From Streptomyces adustus (GTDB lineage: Bacteria > Actinomycetota > Actinomycetes > Streptomycetales > Streptomycetaceae), in assembly GCF_009377175.1 (NCBI RefSeq), contig NZ_VJZD01000060.1, positions 1 to 41,673 of the forward strand: a stretch of 41,673 bases of DNA. The letters are read 5' to 3'. The notes under the pieces are model-generated. The model saw only the letters and a program-made list of their open reading frames with translations, was not told the origin of the DNA and did not search any database. Position 1 is the first letter of the stretch. Each line of letters opens with the position of its first letter. A program made the position numbers and the translations under genes. Shown in pieces: positions 24,530 to 32,062 of the stretch.

Positions 24530-26890
24530 GTGAACCGCCACCCGTCTGCCACGGGCGACACGTCACCCCCGAACCCCTCTCCCACCCGCGGCGCGCACCC
24601 CGCACGGGGCCGCCGCCTCGCGGCTGCCGCCGTCACGGTGGCCGCACTGCTGACCCCGCTCCTCCCCGCCACCGGCGCCGCGGCCGCGCCTGCCGACGGC
24701 GACACGGCTCCGGGCAGGATCGTCGCCGAGGCCAGGTCCGGCGCGCGCCCCGACGCCCTCTCCGCCGCACAGCGCAAGCAGTTGCTCAAGGCGGCCACCG
24801 AACAGCGCGCCACGACCGCCCAGGCCCTGCACCTGGGCGCGAAGGAGCAGTTGATACCCAAGGACGTCATCAAGGACGCCGACGGCACGGTGCACACCCG
24901 CTACGAGCGCACCTACGCGGGCCTTCCCGTCATCGGCGGCGACCTGGTGGTCCACGAACGGGCCGACAGCCGCACCGTCACCAAGGCCTCGCAGGCTCCG
25001 GTCGCCGTCCCCACGACGAAGGCCGCCCTCAGCGCCGCCCAGGCGAAGAAGTCCGCCCTGTCCACGGCCGAGAAGGAACGCACCGAGGACGCGTTTGCGG
25101 CCCAGGAGCCCCGGCTCGTCGTCTTCATGGACGGCACCGAGCCCACCCTCGCCTGGCAGTCCTACGTCACCGGCACCCAGGCCGACGGCACCCCGAGCCG
25201 GCTGATGATCGTCACCGACGCCACCACCGGCAGGCAGCTCCAGAGCACCGAGCAGATCAACTCCGGTACCGGCAACAGCCGTTACAGCGGCCAGGTCGAG
25301 ATCGGCACCGTCGACGACAACGGTGTCTACGAGCTGACCGACCCCGACCGAGGCAGCCACAAGACCTACGACCTGACCGGCGGAGGCAACGGCACCCTCG
25401 TCACCGACGACGACGACATCTGGGGCGACGGAACCACCGCCGACCGCCAGACCGCCGCCGTCGACGCCGCCTACGGCCAGCGCGAGACCTGGGACTTCTA
25501 CCTGGACCGCTTCGGCCGCCACGGCATCGCCGACAACGGTGTCGGAGCCTCCTCCCGCGTCCACTACGGCAACGGCTACGCCAACGCCTACTGGGACGAC
25601 CTCTGCTTCTGCATGACCTACGGCGACGGCCTGGGCAACACCAAGCCGCTCACCGAACTCGACATCGCCGCCCACGAGATGACCCACGGCGTCACCTACG
25701 CCACCGCCGGCCTCATCTACACCGGCGAGTCCGGCGGACTCAACGAGGCGACCAGCGACATCATGGGCACCGCCGTCGAGTTCTTCGCGAACAACGCCGC
25801 CGACGTCCCCGACTACACCATCGGCGAACTCGCCGACGTCCGTGGCACTGGCAAGCCCCTGCGCTACATGGACCAGCCCTCCAAGGACGCCGACCCCGTC
25901 AAGGGCACGTCCGCGGACTACTGGAGCCCGGACCTCAAGAAGCAGGACGTCCACCACAGCTCCGGCCCGGCGAACCACTTCTTCTACCTCCTGTCCGAGG
26001 GCAGCGGGAGCAAGACCGTCAACGGCGTCGCCTACGACAGCCCCACCTACGACGGCCTGCCGGTCGCCGGCATCGGCCTGAACAACGCCGCCGACATCTG
26101 GTACCGGGCCCTGACCACCTACATGACCAGCACCACCGACTACGCCGGCGCCCGCACCGCCACCCTCCAGGCGGCCGCCGACCTGTTCGGACAGGGCAGC
26201 GCCACCTACGAAGCCGTCGGCAACGCCTGGGCGGCCGTCAACGTCGGCTCCCGCTTCGTCCACCACATCGCCGTCACCGCGCCCTCCACCCGGCCCGTCG
26301 CCGTCGGCCAGCCCACCACACGCCAGATCGAGGCCGTCGGCTCCGCCCCCGGGCGGCTCTCCTACGCCGCGCACGGCCTGCCCAAGGGCCTGTCCATCGA
26401 CGCACACACCGGCCTGATCAGCGGCACACCCGAGAAGGCGGGCACCTACAAGGCGGCCGTCACCGTCCGCAACACCGCCCAGCGCAAGGCCAGGCTCACG
26501 GTGCGCTTCGACTGGCCCGTCCTCGCCTCCGGCGGGCACTACTTCGTCAACCCCGCCCGCTTCGACATCCCCAACTGGAAGACGATCGAGTCCCCGCTGA
26601 TCGTGACCGGCCGCAAGGGCACCGCGCCCAAGGACCTCAAGGTGACCATCGACCTCGTCCACCAGTGGGTCGGCGGCCAGGTGGTCACGCTGGTCAGCCA
26701 GAACGGCACGGAGATCCCGGTGAAGCCCTGGTACTGGGACACCGGCGAAGGCCAGATCCACGCCACGTACACCGTCGACGCCTCCGCGGTGCCCGCCAAC
26801 GGCACCTGGAAGCTGCGGGTCACCGACAACACCCCCGGCATCTTCACCGTCGCGCCCGGCTACCTCGACAGCTGGAGCCTGACCTTCTGA
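24530..26890 (+). CDS. Secreted M4 (thermolysin-family) metalloprotease with P domain
   Basis: A 786-residue secreted zinc protease. The GTG at 24530 lies 8 bp after AAGGAG. Order: signal peptide (basic start, hydrophobic 27-45, AAAAPA), FTP/PepSY-type propeptide (about 60-215), M4 catalytic domain, an Ig-like (He_PIG-type) segment (LPKGLSIDAHTGLISGTPEKAGTY), and a C-terminal proprotein-convertase P domain (ending GTWKLRVTDNTPGIFTVAPGYLDSWSLTF). The zinc site is complete: His382, Glu383 and His386 (HEMTH) and Glu406 (GGLNEATSD), the same 24-residue spacing as thermolysin 142/166. His475 (DVHHSSG) corresponds to the catalytic His231. Expected role is extracellular protein breakdown after propeptide cleavage. 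A perfect terminator follows the stop codon, so it is monocistronic. Confidence 0.95.
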   Translation: MNRHPSATGDTSPPNPSPTRGAHPARGRRLAAAAVTVAALLTPLLPATGAAAAPADGDTAPGRIVAEARSGARPDALSAAQRKQLLKAATEQRATTAQALHLGAKEQLIPKDVIKDADGTVHTRYERTYAGLPVIGGDLVVHERADSRTVTKASQAPVAVPTTKAALSAAQAKKSALSTAEKERTEDAFAAQEPRLVVFMDGTEPTLAWQSYVTGTQADGTPSRLMIVTDATTGRQLQSTEQINSGTGNSRYSGQVEIGTVDDNGVYELTDPDRGSHKTYDLTGGGNGTLVTDDDDIWGDGTTADRQTAAVDAAYGQRETWDFYLDRFGRHGIADNGVGASSRVHYGNGYANAYWDDLCFCMTYGDGLGNTKPLTELDIAAHEMTHGVTYATAGLIYTGESGGLNEATSDIMGTAVEFFANNAADVPDYTIGELADVRGTGKPLRYMDQPSKDADPVKGTSADYWSPDLKKQDVHHSSGPANHFFYLLSEGSGSKTVNGVAYDSPTYDGLPVAGIGLNNAADIWYRALTTYMTSTTDYAGARTATLQAAADLFGQGSATYEAVGNAWAAVNVGSRFVHHIAVTAPSTRPVAVGQPTTRQIEAVGSAPGRLSYAAHGLPKGLSIDAHTGLISGTPEKAGTYKAAVTVRNTAQRKARLTVRFDWPVLASGGHYFVNPARFDIPNWKTIESPLIVTGRKGTAPKDLKVTIDLVHQWVGGQVVTLVSQNGTEIPVKPWYWDTGEGQIHATYTVDASAVPANGTWKLRVTDNTPGIFTVAPGYLDSWSLTF

Positions 26891-26897
26891 TCCGAGC

Positions 26898-26934
26898 GGG
26901 CACGGCCGATGACTTCCCGTCACCGGCCGTGCCC
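26898..26934 (+). terminator. Terminator of the M4 protease gene
   Basis: GGGCACGGCCG (26898-26908) pairs perfectly with CGGCCGTGCCC (26924-26934) around a 15-nt loop, 7 bp after the protease stop codon. Confidence 0.8.
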
Positions 26935-27033
26935 GACGGCAGCCGCCCGGCTGAGCCGAGGCATCCTCGGGGCCATCTGTCCATCCCCGCACAGACGTTG
27001 TGCACGAAGGGGAACGAAGACCACCTCGGAGTC

Positions 27034-27068
27034 CGCAGGACGCCCCCGCACGCGGGAGGCGTCCTGCG
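27034..27068. terminator. Second hairpin between protease and hypothetical gene
   Basis: CGCAGGACGCC (27034-27044) pairs perfectly with GGCGTCCTGCG (27058-27068) around a 13-nt loop. It sits 110 bp before the next gene's start and may be a further terminator or a leader hairpin of that gene. Confidence 0.55.
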
Positions 27069-27178
27069 TTCTCTGCTGCAATGGGGGCGCCAGGCAGCGG
27101 CCGCAGGAAAATGTCCTGGCCGGATGTGACGGCCGCGCCTGGCGCTCCCTTCGAGGCGGAACCGTCGAAGGAGTCCCC

Positions 27179-27781
27179 ATGCCGTCCGTCACCCAGCGGC
27201 TGTCCGCCCACCGTGAGCCCACCACCGTCCGCATGGTCGTGCAGTGCCCCGCCCATGCGTCGACGCTCCGGGAAGGCCCGGCTCTGAGTGACGGCAGCGG
27301 TGCGGGCTGGCTGGTGTTCCTGTGCCGCGTGCACGCGGAGGACTTGCCGGAGTGGGCCGGAGTGGCAACACACACCGACCGGGCCTCGACGCCCTGCGGA
27401 TCGGTCATGGACTTCCGGCCCGTCGAGCAGGTGCTGCGATCGCACGCGAATCTGTGGCTGACGTCCCTGACCGGAGTGTGCGCGGACGCGGGGGACGGAG
27501 TCTGGACCGATGTCCTGGCGGAGGCCGAGCGTGTGCTCCGCGCGCGCCTGACCCGGGCGGGCGCCGAGGACAGCCCGCTGCAGAGCATCGCGATGATGAT
27601 CGGACTGGCCCGCCGCTCCGCGGAACTGGGCGACCTCGGCCAGGTGGCCTCGAGCCTCGGCTACTGCGAGATGCTCACCCTGGGCCTCGAGCCGTGGCGC
27701 GAGGACGGCCGCACTCCTCGTGCACGGGCCGACTCGGATGCGGTCGGCCCGCGGATCCTCGGCTTCTTCACGCATGACTGA
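27179..27781 (+). CDS. Hypothetical protein
   Basis: A 200-residue protein of no family I recognise. Start ATG 27179 lies behind GAAGGAG (27167-27173); the longer frame to 26909 would run through both hairpins and is rejected. The first half has alternating hydrophobic strands (TTVRMVVQCPAHA, GWLVFLCRVHAEDL), with two Cys-Pro/His-containing spots that could bind metal. The second half is helical (VEQVLRSHANLWLTSLTGV, VWTDVLAEAERVLRARLTRAG, SIAMMIGLARRSAELGDLGQVASSLGYCEML). Codon bias is typical of a real Streptomyces gene. It is flanked by strong hairpins and is therefore probably transcribed alone. Confidence 0.75.
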   Translation: MPSVTQRLSAHREPTTVRMVVQCPAHASTLREGPALSDGSGAGWLVFLCRVHAEDLPEWAGVATHTDRASTPCGSVMDFRPVEQVLRSHANLWLTSLTGVCADAGDGVWTDVLAEAERVLRARLTRAGAEDSPLQSIAMMIGLARRSAELGDLGQVASSLGYCEMLTLGLEPWREDGRTPRARADSDAVGPRILGFFTHD

Positions 27782-27808
27782 ACGTGTCGTGCAATCGCAG
27801 TCCCGGTC

Positions 27809-27856
27809 GCGAACGTGGTCGGGCGGGCAGGAACCGAGCCGCCCGACCACGTTCGC
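27809..27856. terminator. Very strong 18-bp-stem terminator
   Basis: The 18-nt arms at 27809-27826 and 27839-27856 are perfectly complementary (outer ends GCGAACGTGG and CCACGTTCGC) with a 12-nt loop. The structure begins 28 bp after the stop of the hypothetical gene and faces the convergent penicillin-binding protein gene, so it can stop both. Confidence 0.85.
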
Positions 27857-28199
27857 GTCGCTGGGTGTCGGCCGTCCTGCGAACCTGGGCGGGCGACGCT
27901 CACCTCGTCACCGGGCGCGGGCGCGGGATCGAGGTGCGGCAGCCGCGGATCGGCCGCCCGGACCGGCCCGCTCACCGGATCGCACCGGACGTGGGGAGGC
28001 CGGTGACGGGGTGCCCGGCGCGTGGGCGGCGCTCAACGACCGGGGACGGGGATGGCGGACCTCTTGCGTCGGTGGTGTCGGTGGCTGCGGTGCCCGCTCT
28101 CGCGGGCGGTGCGGCTCCGTCGCACGGTAGAGGCGCACGCACGCCGCGGGCTGTCGGTCCGCCGGAGTGGGGCGCGGGTGCTGCGCCGGCGTCGAGGGT
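27857..28199. other. 343-bp convergent intergenic region
   Basis: Between the strong hairpin and the stop of the penicillin-binding protein. Open frames here are random GC-rich readings. No gene or specific site is seen. Confidence 0.5.
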
Positions 28200-29846
28200 T
28201 CAGCGTGCGGTCAGCAGTTGCCTGACCACGTATCCGGCCGAGTCGACGCCTGAGGTGCCGCCTTCGACGAGGGCCGCGACAGCGATGTGCGAGTTGTACG
28301 CGGTGAGCCATCCGTTGGTGTGGTCGCCCTCTTCGGCCGTGCCGGTCTTGGCGCCGACGCCGGGCAGGTCGCGCAGGCGGGGTGCGGCGGTGCCGCTGGT
28401 CGCCACGCTGCGCATCATCGTCTCCAGGTATCCGGCGGTGCGTGCGGACATCCGCTTGGGCGCGCTGGTCTGGGGCTGGCCGGGGAGGATGATCGGCTGC
28501 TCGAAGCCGGTGTTGCGCACGGTGGCGGCGACGGACGCCATGAACAGGGGAGTGGCGGTGACCTTTCCCTGGCCGATGAACTGGGCCGCCTGATCGCTGC
28601 CTTGCACGTCGGCGGGGATACTCGGGTCGGTGGTGGCGACGCCGCCGCCGATGGTCCAGCTCCCCATGCCGAAGACGTCGGTGGCTTCCTCGTTGAGCGC
28701 GGAGGCGTCGCCGTCGTGCACGAGGTAGTGGAAGCCGTCCTTGATGAAGGAGGTGTTGCAGGAGACGGTGAACGCCTGCGCGATGGTGGCGTTCGGAGCG
28801 GCCTTGACGCCTTCGTCGTTGTGGAAGGTCTGGCTGTTGGCGACCAGCGAATCGGCGCAGGGCGCGGGGCTGTCGGCGGTGAGCCCGGCCTGGTCGAACA
28901 GCGCGGCCGACGTGATGATCTTCATGGTGGAGCCGGGGGATTTGATGCCGTTGATGGCGATGTCGCCGTGGTCACCGGTGTGGGCGAGGGCGAGGATGTG
29001 CCCGGTCCTCCAGTCGAGGGCCACGGTGCCGGCGGGCTTGTGCTGCAGGTGGGCGTCCATGACCGCGTGCTCGGCGGCCTCCTGCAGATGTGCGTCGATG
29101 GTGGTCTTGATGGCCGGGGTCCTGCCCTTGCGGAACACCTCCGCCGCCTCGACACCGATACCGTCCCCGTCGACCACGGCGACCCCGATACCCGGGGTGC
29201 CGCCCTTGGCGGGGGCGTGCTTGCGGATGCTGGCGACGATGTCCCGCAGCGAGGGGTAGGCGGACAGGTCGGTCCTGCCGTCGCTCGCGACGACAGTCGC
29301 GTCACTGGCCCCGGGGGGAAGCTGCCCCGCCGTGAGGGACTGGTCGTTCTGAAGGCCCGGGTAGAGCACGGAGTTGTTCCAGCGGACGGCGGTCGCCCCG
29401 TTGCTGCTCTGGCGTACCGCGACCGCGCTCGCGTAGCTCCATGTACCGCCGTCGACCTCGGCCGTGACGTCGAAGGCGACCTTGGTGGCGCCCTTGGTGA
29501 CGGCCGACGGCCCGCTCGAACGGATGTGGCTGAAGGAGAGCTTCTTCAGATGCAGTCCGTCGGCGTAGTCCTTCAAGGCCTGGACGGCCGACGTGGGTTC
29601 GTCGGTGTCGGCGGCGGCGGAGTCGAGATGCTGCAGGGACCAGTTGCCGAGGAAGGTCTCCGCCAGTTCTTCGGCCTTGTCGCCGGAAGGGGGTGTCCTC
29701 GACACCGCCGCCGGGTCGAATGCAGGCTCCGTACCGTCGTCGCCGACCGTGGTCAGTTCGTGCAGCAGGTTGTAGGCGCCGACCCCGCCGGCGACGAGCA
29801 GTGCAGTGACGGCGCCGGTCACGACGGTCTTGGCAGCTCTGTTCAT
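28200..29846 (-). CDS. Penicillin-binding transpeptidase with NTF2-like N-terminal domain
   Basis: A 548-residue membrane-anchored D,D-transpeptidase that cross-links peptidoglycan outside the membrane. One N-terminal transmembrane helix (about 8-28) is followed by an NTF2/MecA_N-like region (56-165), a short dimerisation/linker segment, and the transpeptidase domain. All three active-site motifs are present: Ser306-T-M-Lys309 (SPGSTMKI), Ser362-C-Asn364 (VSCNTSF) and Lys500-T-G-T. The length is typical of the short class B proteins that occur in several copies in streptomycetes. The ATG at 29846 begins MNRAAKTVV; there is no Shine-Dalgarno, and the -10 box ends only 8 bp upstream, so a leaderless mRNA is likely (see promoter). 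It is alone, between hairpins and another minus-strand gene, so it is probably a lone accessory enzyme rather than part of the divisome cluster. Confidence 0.93.
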   Translation of the reverse strand: MNRAAKTVVTGAVTALLVAGGVGAYNLLHELTTVGDDGTEPAFDPAAVSRTPPSGDKAEELAETFLGNWSLQHLDSAAADTDEPTSAVQALKDYADGLHLKKLSFSHIRSSGPSAVTKGATKVAFDVTAEVDGGTWSYASAVAVRQSSNGATAVRWNNSVLYPGLQNDQSLTAGQLPPGASDATVVASDGRTDLSAYPSLRDIVASIRKHAPAKGGTPGIGVAVVDGDGIGVEAAEVFRKGRTPAIKTTIDAHLQEAAEHAVMDAHLQHKPAGTVALDWRTGHILALAHTGDHGDIAINGIKSPGSTMKIITSAALFDQAGLTADSPAPCADSLVANSQTFHNDEGVKAAPNATIAQAFTVSCNTSFIKDGFHYLVHDGDASALNEEATDVFGMGSWTIGGGVATTDPSIPADVQGSDQAAQFIGQGKVTATPLFMASVAATVRNTGFEQPIILPGQPQTSAPKRMSARTAGYLETMMRSVATSGTAAPRLRDLPGVGAKTGTAEEGDHTNGWLTAYNSHIAVAALVEGGTSGVDSAGYVVRQLLTAR

Positions 29847-29853
29847 GAGGTCG

Positions 29854-29881
29854 ATCGTAATTATGTTCCGTCTGCGAACAA
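29854..29881 (-). promoter_or_regulatory. Predicted promoter giving a leaderless transpeptidase mRNA
   Basis: On the minus strand TTGTTC (29881-29876) and TACGAT (29859-29854) are separated by 16 bp, a reasonable housekeeping-type promoter. A start 7-8 bp beyond the -10 box falls on the A of the initiation codon at 29846. The same stretch holds the inverted repeat TGTTC-N7-GAACA (29864-29880), a possible operator overlapping the -35 box and spacer. Confidence 0.5.
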
Positions 29882-30164
29882 AGAGCCTTTCGGGCAGATA
29901 TGCCGGTATGTCAGGCCACCGATCGCGGCCGTAGGCATGACCGTCCTCGGTCCGCATGCTCCGCGCTTGCGCGCCCGTCATACCACCTTGTGCCGTGCCG
30001 TACAGCCGATCGGAATGCCGTTCCGGTTCGGGCGGTCGCTATCGGCTGTCTCCTGCCCCCATGCCGCGAAGGGCACCTCTTCGCGCTGCTGTCCCCTCTT
30101 CGTACAGTGGCGGACGCCGGGGCCGAGGCACCCCTCGCATCCGCGGGCGCGAAGGGTGCCCGAT

Positions 30165-30183
30165 CCCGATGGCGGACATCGGG
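30165..30183 (-). terminator. Hairpin after the small secreted protein gene
   Basis: CCCGATG (30165-30171) pairs with CATCGGG (30177-30183), loop GCGGA, 8 bp beyond the stop codon of the secreted-protein gene in its direction of transcription. The short stem makes it a weak candidate. Confidence 0.45.
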
Positions 30184-30191
30184 GAGTCGGT

Positions 30192-30557
30192 TCAGAACGA
30201 CCAGAGGTAGGGAGCGTTGCGGCTTCCGCCGGTGGCCAGGCCGGCGCCCTGGGCGATGTTGACGTCGGCGCCGGCGATGTAGCCGCCGTTGTTGACGTAG
30301 GCATCGACGTGGACCACGTAATAGGTGGAGCTGGTGCGCTGCCAGTAGGCGGTCCTGCACTCGTTGGCCGGGACGCCCATGAAGCCGCCGTTGCCCCAGT
30401 AGACGTTGGTCTGGTAGTCGCCCCAGGAGCAGACTTGCAGCTGCCAGGCGGGGACCGAGGACGCGGATGCCGAGCCAGCGACGCCCATGGTGAGCGCGCC
30501 CGCGAGAGCTCCGACGACCGCAGCCGCACGTACACGGGTCTTGAATATGGACTTCAT
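30192..30557 (-). CDS. Small secreted protein of unknown function
   Basis: A 121-residue preprotein starting at ATG 30557 behind AAGGAT. The signal peptide is classic: MKSIFKTRVR, hydrophobic AAAVVGALAGALTMGVAG, and a cleavage region SASA-S near residue 33. The mature part is about 88 residues, rich in Tyr, Trp, Asn and Gly, with two cysteines (43 and 67) that could form one disulfide. It reads as beta-rich: WQLQVCSWGDYQTNVYWGNG, STYYVVHVDAYVNNGGY. I recognise no family. Size, single disulfide and aromatic content fit a small extracellular beta-barrel, perhaps a surface or inhibitor-type protein, but that is a guess. Two copies of a 10-bp motif lie in its upstream region. Confidence 0.8.
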   Translation of the reverse strand: MKSIFKTRVRAAAVVGALAGALTMGVAGSASASSVPAWQLQVCSWGDYQTNVYWGNGGFMGVPANECRTAYWQRTSSTYYVVHVDAYVNNGGYIAGADVNIAQGAGLATGGSRNAPYLWSF

Positions 30558-31019
30558 CGTGTTCTGGATCCTTACCGATGTGCGATGCCGAGGGTTGGCC
30601 GGCATGCGTCGGGCACCGGAGGTGTCCGAGTCCACGACGCGGGGCCAGTCTTCTGCCAAGTACCGGTCGCAGCCTGCCGAGGCGGGAGGCGTGAGTAAGT
30701 CGGGCAGGTCTTCTGCCCGAGTCGGTGATCCGGCGGTGCGCGGACGGTGGCGGGCGGCCCGCGTCGGCGTGCCGCGCGGGGGCCCTCCGCCTCCCCGCGC
30801 GGCGCCGGACGACGGGGGAGTGAGCGTCCTGTGGGAGTCGGCCGCTGCCATGGACCCGAGGCCGCAGGCCACTTTCCCGCTCTGTCGTGGGAGGGTGTGT
30901 ACGGACAGGCACACCGTCCTGCCGCATCCCCGAGCCCCGGCGTGCCGGGGCTGTCCGCGGGTAGCCCAGAACAAGGCACGTGAGCTGTCCACCCCCCCGA
31001 GCGAAAAGGACGACCCTCC
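30558..31019. other. 462-bp divergent intergenic region
   Basis: Separates the secreted-protein gene (minus) from the Cys-rich hypothetical gene (plus). It contains the GTCTTCTGCC pair listed below. Nothing else is recognised. Confidence 0.5.
30648..30719. promoter_or_regulatory. Repeated GTCTTCTGCC motif, 60-bp spacing
   Basis: GTCTTCTGCC occurs at 30648-30657 and 30708-30717, exactly 60 bp apart, about 90 and 150 bp upstream of the secreted-protein start. The second copy lies in a perfect inverted repeat, CGGGCAG-GTCTT-CTGCCCG (30701-30719); the first is the degenerate version GGCCAG-TCTT-CTGCC. Two like-oriented sites near an integral number of helical turns suggest a regulator-binding pair. 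Confidence 0.5.
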
Positions 31020-31595
31020 TTGACGGCTGACCACAGCGGTGAGTCCGCGGCTTTCCTACCGGGGCGAAGCTGGACAGTGCGGCTCGTCGCGCACCGCGAC
31101 CGCTCCGTGGCCGTCACCTGCAGCACAGCCGGGTGCAGGATGCCGCCCGTCACGCGTGACCTTGCCGCCGCACGGGCATTCGCCGCGGCACACGCCGCGG
31201 CCCACGCGAAGGCCGCCGGACCTCGTTCCGGCGCGGCCTGTCACTGCCGCGCACAGGACTGCGCCGCCCACGCCGACACCAGGAACCGGTGCGCCGGAGG
31301 CACCGTTCTGATCATGCGGCACGATCCGGCCTTCGGACGAATGTGGAGCGTCGAGGAAGTCTGTGCCGCCTGCGCGGCACTCATCGCCCACGTCACCGTG
31401 CTGGCTCGTGCCCAGCGCGCCCCTGCACCTACCAACGCGCCCGCACCCCACGAGGCGCACACGCCGGGGCGCCTTCCCATCCCCGGCGGTTTCTCCTCCG
31501 CGGGTGCGGCACCGGAGCCCGGTCACCGGGCGTCGCGCCCGGGGCGCATCGATCGGGCGCGTCGCCGCGGGAGTTCCGGCCGGAACGGACGCTGA
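31020..31595 (+). CDS. Cys/His/Ala-rich hypothetical protein
   Basis: A 191-residue protein starting at TTG 31020, nine bases after AAGGA (31006-31010). The N-terminal half reads SWTVRLVAHRDRSVAVTCSTAGCRMPPVTRDLAAARAFAAAHAAAHAKAA. A cysteine-rich middle (ACHCRAQDCAAH, NRCAGGTVLIMRHDPAFGRMWSVEEVCAACAALI) has nine cysteines with nearby histidines, suggesting a zinc-stabilised fold. The last 50 residues are Pro/Arg-rich and probably disordered. I have the impression that similar proteins recur in Streptomyces, sometimes near mobile DNA, but cannot name a family. No neighbour suggests a role. Confidence 0.7.
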   Translation: MTADHSGESAAFLPGRSWTVRLVAHRDRSVAVTCSTAGCRMPPVTRDLAAARAFAAAHAAAHAKAAGPRSGAACHCRAQDCAAHADTRNRCAGGTVLIMRHDPAFGRMWSVEEVCAACAALIAHVTVLARAQRAPAPTNAPAPHEAHTPGRLPIPGGFSSAGAAPEPGHRASRPGRIDRARRRGSSGRNGR

Positions 31596-32062
31596 GGGAG
31601 CGGCCCGTGCTGCGTCCGCGAGGCGCAGCCGAGAGCGTCGGCGCATGGCCCGGCGAACCGGCAGCGGCACCCGCATCCTTCATGAGCCTCGCCACGACCT
31701 CGGTTCAAGCGTGCCTGTGGAGGCAGACCCGTTGCACCTGTGGCCCCGCCGCCGGCACAGACGGTTGACCGGCCGTCGACGGACGGCAACGATCTCGTTG
31801 CTCGAGCGATGCAGCCGGTGAACTGGGGATCCGTGTCCTTGAGGCCGAGGTGCAGCGGCGCAGGTGGCCGCACTTGCCCGTACCGGTTCCCGGAGTGAGC
31901 AGGTGACACTGCATCAGCGAACGATCAGAAGCTGAGCACTTGCTGGGCCTGACAGAAGTGCCGCTGCCACCAGGCATCCGGATGCCCGCGGCTGGTCAGG
32001 GCGCAAGCGTCGATGGCCGTGGTGCCGTTGTGGCCACCGCGGCCCCAGCCCGGCCGGAGCAG
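31596..32062. other. 467-bp intergenic region
   Basis: No gene seen. Frames on both strands are interrupted or of random composition, and there is no strong hairpin. The 3' part is the leader of the EamA pseudogene. Confidence 0.45.

Larger units (their letters stand above)
29847..30191. other. 345-bp region upstream of the transpeptidase
   Basis: Holds the promoter described at 29854-29881 and the hairpin at 30165-30183. No coding sequence is supported. Confidence 0.5.

Noticed and set aside
24563..27850. 1095-codon open frame antisense to the M4 protease
   Set aside because: Gly/Val/Ala-rich shadow of a GC-biased gene. The plus-strand frame carries the HEMTH zinc site.
28287..30698. 803-codon plus-strand frame opposite the transpeptidase
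   Set aside because: The minus-strand reading has all three penicillin-binding motifs; this one is its shadow.
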